Shown here: in pieces, positions 1-8,545 of the stretch
How positions within the stretch are numbered: the first letter of the stretch is position 1
Layout: each line of letters starts with the position of its first letter
From: Paenibacillus sp. JNUCC-31
GTDB taxonomy: Bacteria; Bacillota; Bacilli; Paenibacillales; Paenibacillaceae
Assembly: GCF_014844075.1 (NCBI RefSeq)
Contig: NZ_CP062165.1
Coordinates: 3,596,001-3,660,000 of the forward strand
Direction of reading: 5' to 3'
Length of the DNA stretch: 64,000 nt
Translations under genes and position numbers: made by a program
The notes under the pieces: model-generated
Databases searched by the model: none
The model's input: the letters and a program-made list of their open reading frames with translations, nothing else
Told to the model about the DNA's origin: nothing

Positions 1-1360
1 CTCCGAGGTAGGTCACCTGAACATTGGTGCCGGCCGGATCGTATACCAGGATTTGACTCGTATCTCCAAATCGATTCGTGACGGTGAGTTTTTCGATAAT
101 GAGACACTCGTTAAAGCTGTTCGTGAAGCGAAACAAAGCGGCAAAAAACTTCACTTGTATGGTTTGTTGTCCGATGGCGGCGTACATAGTCACATCGACC
201 ACCTGTTCGCTATGCTGGATCTCGCCAAAAAAGAAGGCATGAATGACGTATACATTCATGCCTTCATGGATGGCCGCGATGTTATGCCAGATAGTGGTAA
301 AGAGTTCATGCAGAAGCTGATTGCCAAAATCGAAGAAGTCGGTGTAGGACAAATCGCAACGGTTCAAGGTCGCTATTATGCGATGGACCGTGACAAACGT
401 TGGGAACGTGTTGAGAAATCATATCGTGCCATCGTTTATGGTGATGGACCCAAATACACCGATCCACTCAAAGCGGTTGAAGAATCGTATGAAAAATCCG
501 TATTTGACGAATTCGTTGAACCAACGGTTATCGTTAAAGCGGATGGCCAGCCGGTAGGTTTGGTGGAGAGCGGCGATTCCGTCATTTTCCTCAACTTCCG
601 TCCTGACCGTGCGATCCAACTGTCGCAAGTATTCACGAACCAGGATTTCCGTGGTTTCGACCGTGGTCCGAAGTTCCCTGTGGGCTTGCACTTTGTGTGC
701 CTGACCTTGTTCAGCGAGACCGTTGAAGGTTATGTGGCTTACTCGCCTAAAAACCTCGACAACACGCTGGGTGAAGTTCTGGTACAGAATAACAAGAAAC
801 AATTGCGTATTGCAGAAACCGAGAAATACCCGCACGTAACCTTCTTCTTCAGCGGCGGTCGTGATGTGGAGCTTCCGGGTGAAACACGCGTGCTGATCAA
901 CTCACCAAAAGTTGCAACGTACGACTTGCAACCGGAGATGAGTGCGTATGAAGTAGCTGACGCATGTGTTCGCGAGATTGAAGCAGACAAACATGATGCC
1001 ATCATTCTGAACTTCGCTAACCCTGATATGGTTGGACACTCCGGCATGCTGGAGCCTACGATTAAGGCAGTAGAAGTAACAGACGAATGCATGGGCCGTG
1101 TTGTGGATGCCGTTCTCGCCAAAGGCGGCGTTGTGCTGATTACTGCGGATCATGGTAATGCGGATATGGTGTTTGATGAGCAAGGACGTCCGTTCACGGC
1201 TCATACAACGAACCCTGTTCCATTCATCGTTACAGATGCGAATGTTACCTTGCGTGAAGGCGGAATCCTAGCGGATATCGCTCCAACGATTCTTGACCTG
1301 ATGCAATTGCCTAAACCGGAAGAAATGACAGGTACATCCGTCATCGCTACCCGTAAATAA
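1..1360 (+). CDS. gpmI: 2,3-bisphosphoglycerate-independent phosphoglycerate mutase, 5' truncated by window edge
   Basis: Glycolytic enzyme interconverting 3- and 2-phosphoglycerate, cytosolic and Mn-dependent in Gram-positives. The window opens inside the gene: the first complete codon (2-4) is a serine followed by EVGH, which in this family is the phosphoserine nucleophile (Ser62 in Bacillus enzymes), and the reading continues [17 protein letters not shown]. About 60 N-terminal residues are therefore outside the window. The TTG at 53 is an internal leucine codon, not a start. Downstream metal-binding motifs are visible, including the C-terminal [11 protein letters not shown] stretch. The gene ends at TAA 1358-1360. 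It lies 240 bases before eno, an order common in Bacillales glycolytic operons. Confidence 0.97.
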   Translation, partial: SEVGHLNIGAGRIVYQDLTRISKSIRDGEFFDNETLVKAVREAKQSGKKLHLYGLLSDGGVHSHIDHLFAMLDLAKKEGMNDVYIHAFMDGRDVMPDSGKEFMQKLIAKIEEVGVGQIATVQGRYYAMDRDKRWERVEKSYRAIVYGDGPKYTDPLKAVEESYEKSVFDEFVEPTVIVKADGQPVGLVESGDSVIFLNFRPDRAIQLSQVFTNQDFRGFDRGPKFPVGLHFVCLTLFSETVEGYVAYSPKNLDNTLGEVLVQNNKKQLRIAETEKYPHVTFFFSGGRDVELPGETRVLINSPKVATYDLQPEMSAYEVADACVREIEADKHDAIILNFANPDMVGHSGMLEPTIKAVEVTDECMGRVVDAVLAKGGVVLITADHGNADMVFDEQGRPFTAHTTNPVPFIVTDANVTLREGGILADIAPTILDLMQLPKPEEMTGTSVIATRK

Positions 1361-1404
1361 GTTACACAACCACATATATGAAATTGGGCGGTTTGGAGTT
1401 ACCC

Positions 1405-1540
1405 CCGAACGAAGGCAGCAGAAATAGTCTGAAGAAGCAACGCGTCGCCTTTATCACATGATTCCAACTTATGAAAATAAGTTCAAGGAATCAGGGGATA
1501 ACAGCGATCGGAAGACGATTCTGCTGACGCAGTGGATAAG
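1405..1540. repeat. Structured intergenic repeat, copy 1
   Basis: The gpmI-eno gap holds an imperfect long hairpin. The left arm at 1442-1465 (core GCCTTTATCAC) pairs with the right arm at 1487-1510 (core GGGGATAACAGCGATCG). Between them is a small perfect hairpin (AACTTAT / ATAAGTT, 1466-1483). The same architecture and many of the same words (CGCCTTT, GGGGATAA-AGCGATCGGAAG) recur near 61910 and 63354. It could be a dispersed non-coding element or a transcribed structure between the two glycolytic genes. Confidence 0.7.
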
Positions 1541-1567
1541 GGTAAACCCAAGTGGTTCTAATTTTGA

Positions 1568-2887
<1,320 letters not shown>

Positions 2888-2910
2888 GTTGTCTTCTGAC
2901 AACTGTTGGG

Positions 2911-2939
2911 CAAGCCGTTTAACCGGCTTGCCTTTTTTG
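2911..2939 (+). terminator. Intrinsic terminator after eno
   Basis: A perfect stem CAAGCCG / CGGCTTG (2911-2917 with 2924-2930) is followed by CCTTTTTT. It is 23 bases past the eno stop codon. Confidence 0.9.
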
Positions 2940-3106
2940 TTGAGAACATAATAATCACTTACGTAGGAATAGGGTTGAAAATGATGGCTTAATCTCAATG
3001 AATTGAGGAGATGCCAATACTTGTATCACATGCATAGCTGTGTTACAATTAAAGTAACTGTTTTTATGGTGAGATGTTATGCCCACATGGGTAGGAGGTG
3101 GAATGA

Positions 3107-3340
3107 ATGGATATTGCTTTGAAATTGCTGCTCGTCGTATTTTCGATCGGTCTAATCACTGTAGTATTGCTGCAGCACGGGAAAAGCGCTGGTTTGGCGG
3201 GTGCCATCTCCGGTGGTGCGGAACATCTTTTCGGTAAAACGAAAGCGCGCGGACTGGATCTTTTCCTGCAACGTGCAACGGTTGTACTGGGTGCAGGATT
3301 CTTCATTTTGTCTATTGTAGTTACAGTGTTCTCCAAGTAA
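3107..3340 (+). CDS. secG: Preprotein translocase subunit SecG
   Basis: Small membrane subunit of the SecYEG protein-export channel. The 77-residue product has the expected two transmembrane segments (about residues 4-22 and 55-75). Between them is the conserved cytoplasmic loop [19 protein letters not shown] followed by a LFG element. The RBS TAGGAGGTG (3092-3100) sits 6 bases from ATG 3107; an overlapping ATG at 3103 is out of frame. The eno-secG-rnr-smpB order is typical of Bacillales. Confidence 0.97.
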   Translation: MDIALKLLLVVFSIGLITVVLLQHGKSAGLAGAISGGAEHLFGKTKARGLDLFLQRATVVLGAGFFILSIVVTVFSK

Positions 3341-3394
3341 GAAATGGAATACGATGCATAACTAGATAGTTAAGAGCATGATGCTTGAATGATT

Positions 3395-3428
3395 AACCTT
3401 CGTTTCGAGAAGAAACGGAGGTTTTTTA
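3395..3428 (+). terminator. Intrinsic terminator after secG
   Basis: Stem AACCTTCGTTTC (3395-3406) pairs with GAAACGGAGGTT (3412-3423) with one G-U pair and a five-base loop, then a run of T. Confidence 0.9.
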
Positions 3429-3866
3429 ATAAATTTATCCATGTCCAGTCTTTTCCAGTGAACTACATGAACCAGATCTTCGATTTTTTCTCACTTCCAT
3501 TCGGTGTCTTCCCACATATTCGCCCTGTTCTGGGCCGCTTCTTTTCTGTCTGTTCAGTAACGAACCATGATGTATGTTTGAGCCCTTAGATCTCAAAAAT
3601 TTCTGATATGCAAGAGCTAACCAGATGAGAGCAAATCACATGTAGCATAAAATGCTGGTATGATGCATGAAAGCGCGATTATGCGAGGGACCACGAAGGC
3701 CTGGTTTATTTTGCAGGGGTACGGATGGGCCGGATTGAATTCGTGTATACTAGGGTATGAGATAGTGAGGCCTTCCGTTAAAGGCTTAAATATCTGCAAG
3801 GTAACCGATACATAGAGAGAGATGAGACAAGATTACACTTTTACGTTTCCCGAGGTGAATATATTA
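3429..3866. other. Intergenic region between secG and rnr
   Basis: A 438-base stretch with no convincing gene. A TATACT box at 3746-3751 could be a -10 element for rnr, but no good -35 element precedes it. The short ORFs in this stretch show no ribosome binding site or family resemblance. Confidence 0.5.
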
Positions 3867-6626
3867 ATGATAACTGAACAACAATTGCTCGATTTCATGC
3901 GGGAAACCGCCTATAAACCAATGACTTATCAGGAACTGGAACAGCACTTCGAGATTGAAGATGCGGCTGATTTTAAAGCCTTTTTGATTATGCTTAATAC
4001 GCTGGAGGAATCCGGCAAAATTTTGTTGACCCGTAACAACCGCTACGGCATGCCAGAACGGATGGATTTGGTGCGCGGACGTTTACAAGCTCATGCAAAG
4101 GGCTTTGCTTTCCTCATCCCTGAGGATCGGGAGCACCCGGATGTGTACATCCACGCGAATGATATGAAAAGCGCCATGAATGGTGATACGGTGTTGGTTA
4201 AAGTGACTTCTCAAGGACCTTCCGGTGGACGTTTGGAGGGTGAGATTGTCCGTATTGTTACCCGTGCGGTCACGCAGGTTGTTGGTGTATTCCAAAGCCA
4301 CGAGGTATACGGTTTCGTTATACCGGATGATAAGCGGATTAACCGGGATATTTTCATCCCGCGAACGAACTTCCACGGGGCTGTTGATGGGCAAAAGGTT
4401 GTGGCTCGTATTGTCAGCTACCCAGAAGGGCGGGCTGCAGCTGAAGGTGAAGTGACCGAGATTCTCGGTCATAAGGATGAACCGGGTATTGATATTTTAT
4501 CTGTAATCCGCAAGCATCAGCTGCCAGAAGCCTTCCCCGATGAAGTGGTGGAAGAAGCCGATAAAGCGCCGGATGCTATAACGGAAGAAGAAATTGTACA
4601 GCAGGGTCGCCGCGATCTGCGTGGGCTGAATATCGTTACGATTGATGGCGAAGACGCCAAGGATCTCGATGACGCTGTCAATGTGGAGAAGCTGCCAAAC
4701 GGTAACTACCGTCTGGGGGTTCATATTGCCGATGTGGGCTATTATGTACAGGAGAACTCCAAGTTGGATCAGGAAGCGTACAACCGCGGATGCAGTGTGT
4801 ATCTGGTAGACCGGGTTATTCCGATGCTACCACAACGTTTGTCCAACGGGATCTGTAGCTTGAATCCACAGGTAGACCGATTGACCCTGTCTTGTGAGAT
4901 GGAATTCAACGACCAGATGAAGGTTGTAAAACACGATATTTTCACAAGTGTAATCAAGACCAAAGAGCGGATGACGTATTCCAACGTACGCAAAATTCTC
5001 GAAGGCGAAGAGCCTGAACTGCTGGAGCGTTACAAAGATCTGGTGGACGATTTCCACTTGATGAAAGAGATTGCCTTGAAGCTTCGTGCGATGCGTATGC
5101 GCCGCGGTGCGGTTGACTTTGATTTTGAAGAATCCAAAATCATCGTGGACGAAGAATGCAAACCGGTTGATATCGTGAAACGGGAGCGTTCGATTGCGGA
5201 GCAAATCATTGAGGAATTCATGCTGGCAGCCAATGAAACGGTGGCAGAGCATTTCCACTGGTTGAAGGTTCCGTTCATCTATCGTGTGCATGAAGATCCC
5301 GATCAGGAAAAACTGCAAAATTTTCTCGCCTTTGCGGCGAATTTCGGACACCATGTCAAAGGACGTGGTAACGCGATTCATCCACGTGCGCTTCAATCCT
5401 TGCTTGAGGATATTAATGGCACGAAGGAACAGACCGTTATCAGCACAATGATGCTTCGATCCATGAAGCAGGCGAAGTATGATTCCGAAATGTCGGGTCA
5501 CTTTGGTCTGGCGGCAGAGTTCTATAGTCATTTCACATCACCAATCCGTCGATATCCCGATCTTGTCATTCACCGGGTTATTCGGGAAGTGATTGAGAAC
5601 AATGGGGCATTGCCTGAGAACCGTCAGGAGTATCTGGCTGCACGTATGGCCGATATTGCACAGCAATCTTCGGAACGTGAGCGTGTGGCGGTTGAAGCTG
5701 AGCGGGATACGGAGAAAATGAAGAAAGCTGAGTACATGCTCGATAAAGTCGGAGAAGAGTTCGAAGGCATGATCAGCAGTGTAACCAGCTTCGGTATGTT
5801 CATTGAACTGGAGAATACGGTAGAAGGTCTGATCCGCCTGAGTGCGCTCACGGACGACTATTACCATTTTGACGATCAACATATGGCTCTGATTGGTGAA
5901 CGTACTTCCAAGGTCTTCCGCATCGGAGATGAAGTGAAGATCCGTGTTGCACGCGTGAGCATGGAAGAGTATACGATTGACTTCGAAATGGTCGATATGA
6001 AACCTCGTGGTGAACGCCCTCCGGGTGGCTTCGGAGGCGGACGTGGCGGTAAAGGTGGACGTCCTGCTGGTGGTGGAGGACGCGGCGGTGCAAAGAGTGG
6101 TTCCGGTGGATTCAGTGGTTTGCGTGGTGGTAAAGGCAGCTCTGCTGGTGCTGGAGGCAACCGTGGAGGCAGATCAGCTGATGAGAGCAGCAAAGGCGGT
6201 CGTGGCAGTCGGAGCGGAGCTTCGAACACCGTAGGAAGCGCAGGTGGCAAAGGTGGCGGTAAACCGAGAGGTGAGCGTCGTGCTGGAGATACCGGCGGGT
6301 CCACTGGTCGGAGCAAAGGGGCGTTAAGCTTTGGCTTTGGTTCTGGCAAGGGCGGTTATAGCTCTACAGGGGGTGGCCAGGAAGGTACTTCATCTAGTGG
6401 ACAAGGGAATGGTCTGAACAGCGGCGGCAGTCGCGGTGAGGGAAGCTTCAAATCCGGCAAAGGCGGTAGTGGACGCAAAAACACCTCACCTAGCGGTGTG
6501 TTTATTGGAGAAGGAGCTACACCGGGCGGTGTTCAGGAAGGCGGAGCACCACGCCGCAAGCGCAAGAAGAATAAAGGTGCACCAGCCAACGGAACGGCGG
6601 CTTTTGTACGGAAGAAGAAAAAGTAA
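3867..6626 (+). CDS. rnr: Ribonuclease R with a long Gly/Arg/Ser-rich C-terminal tail
   Basis: 3'-5' exoribonuclease that degrades structured RNA and works with SmpB/tmRNA on stalled messages. In order: N-terminal winged helix, cold-shock domains, RNB catalytic domain with the aspartate cluster [14 protein letters not shown] (about residue 260), and an S1 domain near residues 620-705. The start at ATG 3867 is preferred because GAGGTG (3852-3857) lies 9 bases upstream. An in-frame ATG at 3822 would add 15 residues but has a weak site. From about residue 712 to the end (919) the protein is low-complexity GG, RGG and KGG repeats ending in a basic segment RRKRKKNK. Typical Bacillus RNase R stops near residue 780, so this tail is unusually long. 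It lies upstream of smpB and ssrA. Confidence 0.96.
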   Translation: MITEQQLLDFMRETAYKPMTYQELEQHFEIEDAADFKAFLIMLNTLEESGKILLTRNNRYGMPERMDLVRGRLQAHAKGFAFLIPEDREHPDVYIHANDMKSAMNGDTVLVKVTSQGPSGGRLEGEIVRIVTRAVTQVVGVFQSHEVYGFVIPDDKRINRDIFIPRTNFHGAVDGQKVVARIVSYPEGRAAAEGEVTEILGHKDEPGIDILSVIRKHQLPEAFPDEVVEEADKAPDAITEEEIVQQGRRDLRGLNIVTIDGEDAKDLDDAVNVEKLPNGNYRLGVHIADVGYYVQENSKLDQEAYNRGCSVYLVDRVIPMLPQRLSNGICSLNPQVDRLTLSCEMEFNDQMKVVKHDIFTSVIKTKERMTYSNVRKILEGEEPELLERYKDLVDDFHLMKEIALKLRAMRMRRGAVDFDFEESKIIVDEECKPVDIVKRERSIAEQIIEEFMLAANETVAEHFHWLKVPFIYRVHEDPDQEKLQNFLAFAANFGHHVKGRGNAIHPRALQSLLEDINGTKEQTVISTMMLRSMKQAKYDSEMSGHFGLAAEFYSHFTSPIRRYPDLVIHRVIREVIENNGALPENRQEYLAARMADIAQQSSERERVAVEAERDTEKMKKAEYMLDKVGEEFEGMISSVTSFGMFIELENTVEGLIRLSALTDDYYHFDDQHMALIGERTSKVFRIGDEVKIRVARVSMEEYTIDFEMVDMKPRGERPPGGFGGGRGGKGGRPAGGGGRGGAKSGSGGFSGLRGGKGSSAGAGGNRGGRSADESSKGGRGSRSGASNTVGSAGGKGGGKPRGERRAGDTGGSTGRSKGALSFGFGSGKGGYSSTGGGQEGTSSSGQGNGLNSGGSRGEGSFKSGKGGSGRKNTSPSGVFIGEGATPGGVQEGGAPRRKRKKNKGAPANGTAAFVRKKKK

Positions 6627-6662
6627 TCTCGTTTCGCTGAGCATGAAATGAGTGTAAGGAGA

Positions 6663-6700
6663 AGGGGCGGCATAGACCGCCTCTTTCTTGATTTTAACAG
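6663..6700 (+). terminator. Probable terminator after rnr
   Basis: Stem AGGGGCGG (6663-6670) pairs with CCGCCTCT (6677-6684) with one G-U pair, followed by TTCTTGATTTT. The T tract is interrupted, so strength is uncertain. Confidence 0.55.
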
Positions 6701-6806
6701 CGGTCCTTGCTACAATTAAGTTCTGGCATGTGGTACCTGGGGAAATGTATGGTGCGCTGCTGTAGAGCATTGGTATCGGCTTATTTTACGGAGAAGGAGT
6801 GAGGAC

Positions 6807-7289
6807 ATGGGCAAGAGTGATGGACAGAGTAAAGTGCTTGCACAGAATAAAAAGGCTTCCCATGACTACTTCATTGAAGATACGTATGAAGCGGGCATGG
6901 TGCTTACCGGAACGGAGATTAAATCTCTTCGTAACGGCCGTGCGAATATTGGCGATGCATTTGCCACGATTCGGAACGGTGAGATTCATATTCACAATAT
7001 GCATATTAGTCCTTTTGAACAAGGGAACCGTCATAATCCAATTGATCCAACACGTACACGCAAGCTGTTGATGCATAAAGTGCAGATTCATAAACTGCTC
7101 GGGCTGTCAAAGCAGGACGGATACAGCATTGTGCCGCTGAAGATCTATATTCGCAACGGGTATGCAAAGTTATTGCTCGGACTGGGTAAAGGTAAGAAGC
7201 AATACGATAAACGGGAGTCTGCTGCAAAACGCGACGCACAACGTGATATTCAACGGGTACTGCGCGAGAAGCAGAAGGTTGCTCGTTGA
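6807..7289 (+). CDS. smpB: SsrA-binding protein SmpB
   Basis: Binds the tRNA-like domain of tmRNA and delivers it to stalled ribosomes for trans-translation. The 160-residue product matches the family length. It contains ARKDY-like N-terminal motif [17 protein letters not shown], the [14 protein letters not shown] signature, and a basic C-terminal tail ([18 protein letters not shown]) that occupies the ribosomal A-site path. The RBS AAGGAGTGAGG precedes ATG 6807. Its RNA partner gene ssrA lies about 630 bases downstream. Confidence 0.98.
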   Translation: MGKSDGQSKVLAQNKKASHDYFIEDTYEAGMVLTGTEIKSLRNGRANIGDAFATIRNGEIHIHNMHISPFEQGNRHNPIDPTRTRKLLMHKVQIHKLLGLSKQDGYSIVPLKIYIRNGYAKLLLGLGKGKKQYDKRESAAKRDAQRDIQRVLREKQKVAR

Positions 7290-7361
7290 TTGGGTTGCTA
7301 TGCATTGAATTGCGCATGATAAGTTAGTTATATTGATAAGCGGGTTATTTTAGAAATAAGG

Positions 7362-7405
7362 ATCTCAGGTTTTACTCGTAGTTGGGTAGAGCTTGGGATT
7401 TTTTT
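7362..7405 (+). terminator. Intrinsic terminator after smpB
   Basis: A 16-position stem with several G-U pairs (7362-7377 with 7384-7399, loop GTAGTT) runs directly into seven T residues. Confidence 0.75.
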
Positions 7406-7659
7406 GATCTGATTAGAGGTTCCTTGTTAAAGGGCTGTCAGATAATTATGCCAGTTCTGATAGGAGATACAACAGTTGTTGCCACGTACCTTGTCTAATA
7501 AAAATTGTTAGTAGTGGTGTACTGGGTGGCTTTGTAAGGATTTCTGGAAAGAATTGTTGTAGTAAGTTAGCTGATCGCTGCGTAGTTTTTTCGGATCGTG
7601 GGTAAGATAATTAAGAAAGCTGTTCATGCTCATGAATCGTCTGTACTTAGGTACTCAAC

Positions 7660-7688
7660 TTTACTTCCCTTGAGGGACGCGGTATAAT
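7660..7688 (+). promoter_or_regulatory. Candidate sigma-A promoter upstream of ssrA
   Basis: TTTACT (7660-7665), 17 bases, then a perfect TATAAT (7683-7688). It would produce an ssrA precursor with a leader of roughly 230 bases that must be processed. It could also serve an unrecognised small transcript. Confidence 0.4.
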
Positions 7689-7864
7689 ATGTAGACGCTT
7701 GAGCATCATATGTGTGTTGGTTAAACTTGCACAGTTGCTCAGCCTGCTGGAACGCCTTCCAGCAATCTGTACTATATCGGTGATTGTTCCTGTGTTATGA
7801 TGTTCTTGTAGCAAACAGGAATGCCGAGTTTGAAAGAGTCATCTTTTTACCTTGGAGGAAAAAG

Positions 7865-7921
7865 ATGTGCAGCACCTTTGCTCCGTATTCACGGATTAAT
7901 CCTGGAGCCCTTCTTATATGA
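7865..7921 (+). CDS. Putative 18-residue leader peptide abutting tmRNA
   Basis: ATG 7865 lies 6 bases after TTGGAGG (7852-7858) and opens a frame encoding MCSTFAPYSRINPGALLI. The TGA stop ends at 7921, the base before the mature tmRNA 5' end. The ribosome binding site lies in the loop of a hairpin whose arms are CATCTTTTT (7840-7848) and AAAAAGATG (7859-7867), so the start codon is in the stem. No homolog is recognised. It could be chance, or a translated leader coupled to tmRNA maturation. Confidence 0.3.
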   Translation: MCSTFAPYSRINPGALLI

Positions 7922-8283
7922 GGGGGCGTTTATGGATTCGACGGGGATAGTTCGAGCATGGGTAGCGGGTAGTGGGGACGCGTCCACTTCATCAACGCTA
8001 AAGCCTATTAAACGGCAAACAACAAACAAACTACGCTTTCGCAGCCTAAGAAACTGTGTGCGTGCTTCTAACCTGCATCGCCCATGTGACAGGATTAGGG
8101 GCTAACAAGTAGTGGGATACGCTGTCACATCTCCGCCTGGGGTGTGCTGAAGAAGACAATCAGGCTGACCCAACGTATAGCCGGTTACGGGGCGATACTC
8201 GGGTGACATCAAAACTGTGACTACACCCGTAGAAGCTTATGTGTCGTTATCTTCGGACAGGGGTTCGACTCCCCTCGCCTCCA
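7922..8283 (+). ncRNA. ssrA: Transfer-messenger RNA (tmRNA)
   Basis: Rescues stalled ribosomes and tags nascent peptides for proteolysis. The tRNA-like ends pair as GGGGGCG (7922-7928) with CGCCTCC (8276-8282), including the G3-U70 wobble that specifies alanine charging. The T arm GGGGTTCGACTCCCC is at 8260-8274. The discriminator A is 8283, and CCA is not encoded. The tag reading frame runs 8014-8049 and encodes GKQQTNYAFAA followed by TAA. With the charged alanine the tag is AGKQQTNYAFAA, ending in the AA expected for ClpXP recognition. The RNA is about 362 bases. Confidence 0.96.
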
Positions 8284-8284
8284 T
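8275..8284 (+). repeat. Possible attachment-site repeat at ssrA 3' end
   Basis: TCGCCTCCAT spans the last acceptor-stem bases of ssrA. An identical 10-base word is at 25167-25176, just after the NACHT gene. The 3' ends of tmRNA genes are well-known island integration sites. A 10-base match is short and no integrase is seen, so this is only suggestive. Confidence 0.35.
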
Positions 8285-8290
8285 TCTGTA

Positions 8291-8322
8291 AATCCACACC
8301 TGAAAACAGGTGTGGATTTTTT
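8291..8322 (+). terminator. Intrinsic terminator of ssrA
   Basis: Perfect 12-base-pair stem AATCCACACCTG / CAGGTGTGGATT (8291-8302 with 8307-8318), loop AAAA, then TTTT. Confidence 0.95.
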
Positions 8323-8545
8323 AATATGTACTTACGTCATCTTTTCTACTCCCTGCAAGCAGGTGTCCTGAATTCTCTTAATTTTTGTTGCTATAGCAGT
8401 TATAATTGTATTTAGTAACGAAGTGTAAAGAATTATCAAAGTAGTTTGTTTTTTATTGAGTTTTCTTTACATATAAATTGCTCGATATACTTCAATTATA
8501 TATTATTATTCGAAAAAACTCTCTAACCAATTAAGGAGATTACTC

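Larger units (their letters stand above)
7290..7921. other. Intergenic region smpB-ssrA
   Basis: A 632-base stretch holding a terminator (7362-7405), a possible promoter (7660-7688), a perfect 8-base-pair hairpin TGCTGGAA-CGCC-TTCCAGCA (7745-7764), a second hairpin with a ribosome binding site in its loop (7840-7867) and an 18-codon leader ORF. Nothing else was recognised. Confidence 0.6.

Noticed and set aside
3389..3589. 66-codon frame after secG
   Set aside because: Begins inside the secG terminator hairpin and has no ribosome binding site or recognisable sequence.
5876..6349. 157-codon Pro-rich minus-strand frame
   Set aside because: It is the reverse complement of the Gly-rich RNase R tail (GGN codons read as Pro codons).
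7821..8105. 94-codon frame running into ssrA
   Set aside because: Overlaps the tmRNA structure and lacks a ribosome binding site at its start; the 18-codon frame at 7865 is better supported.
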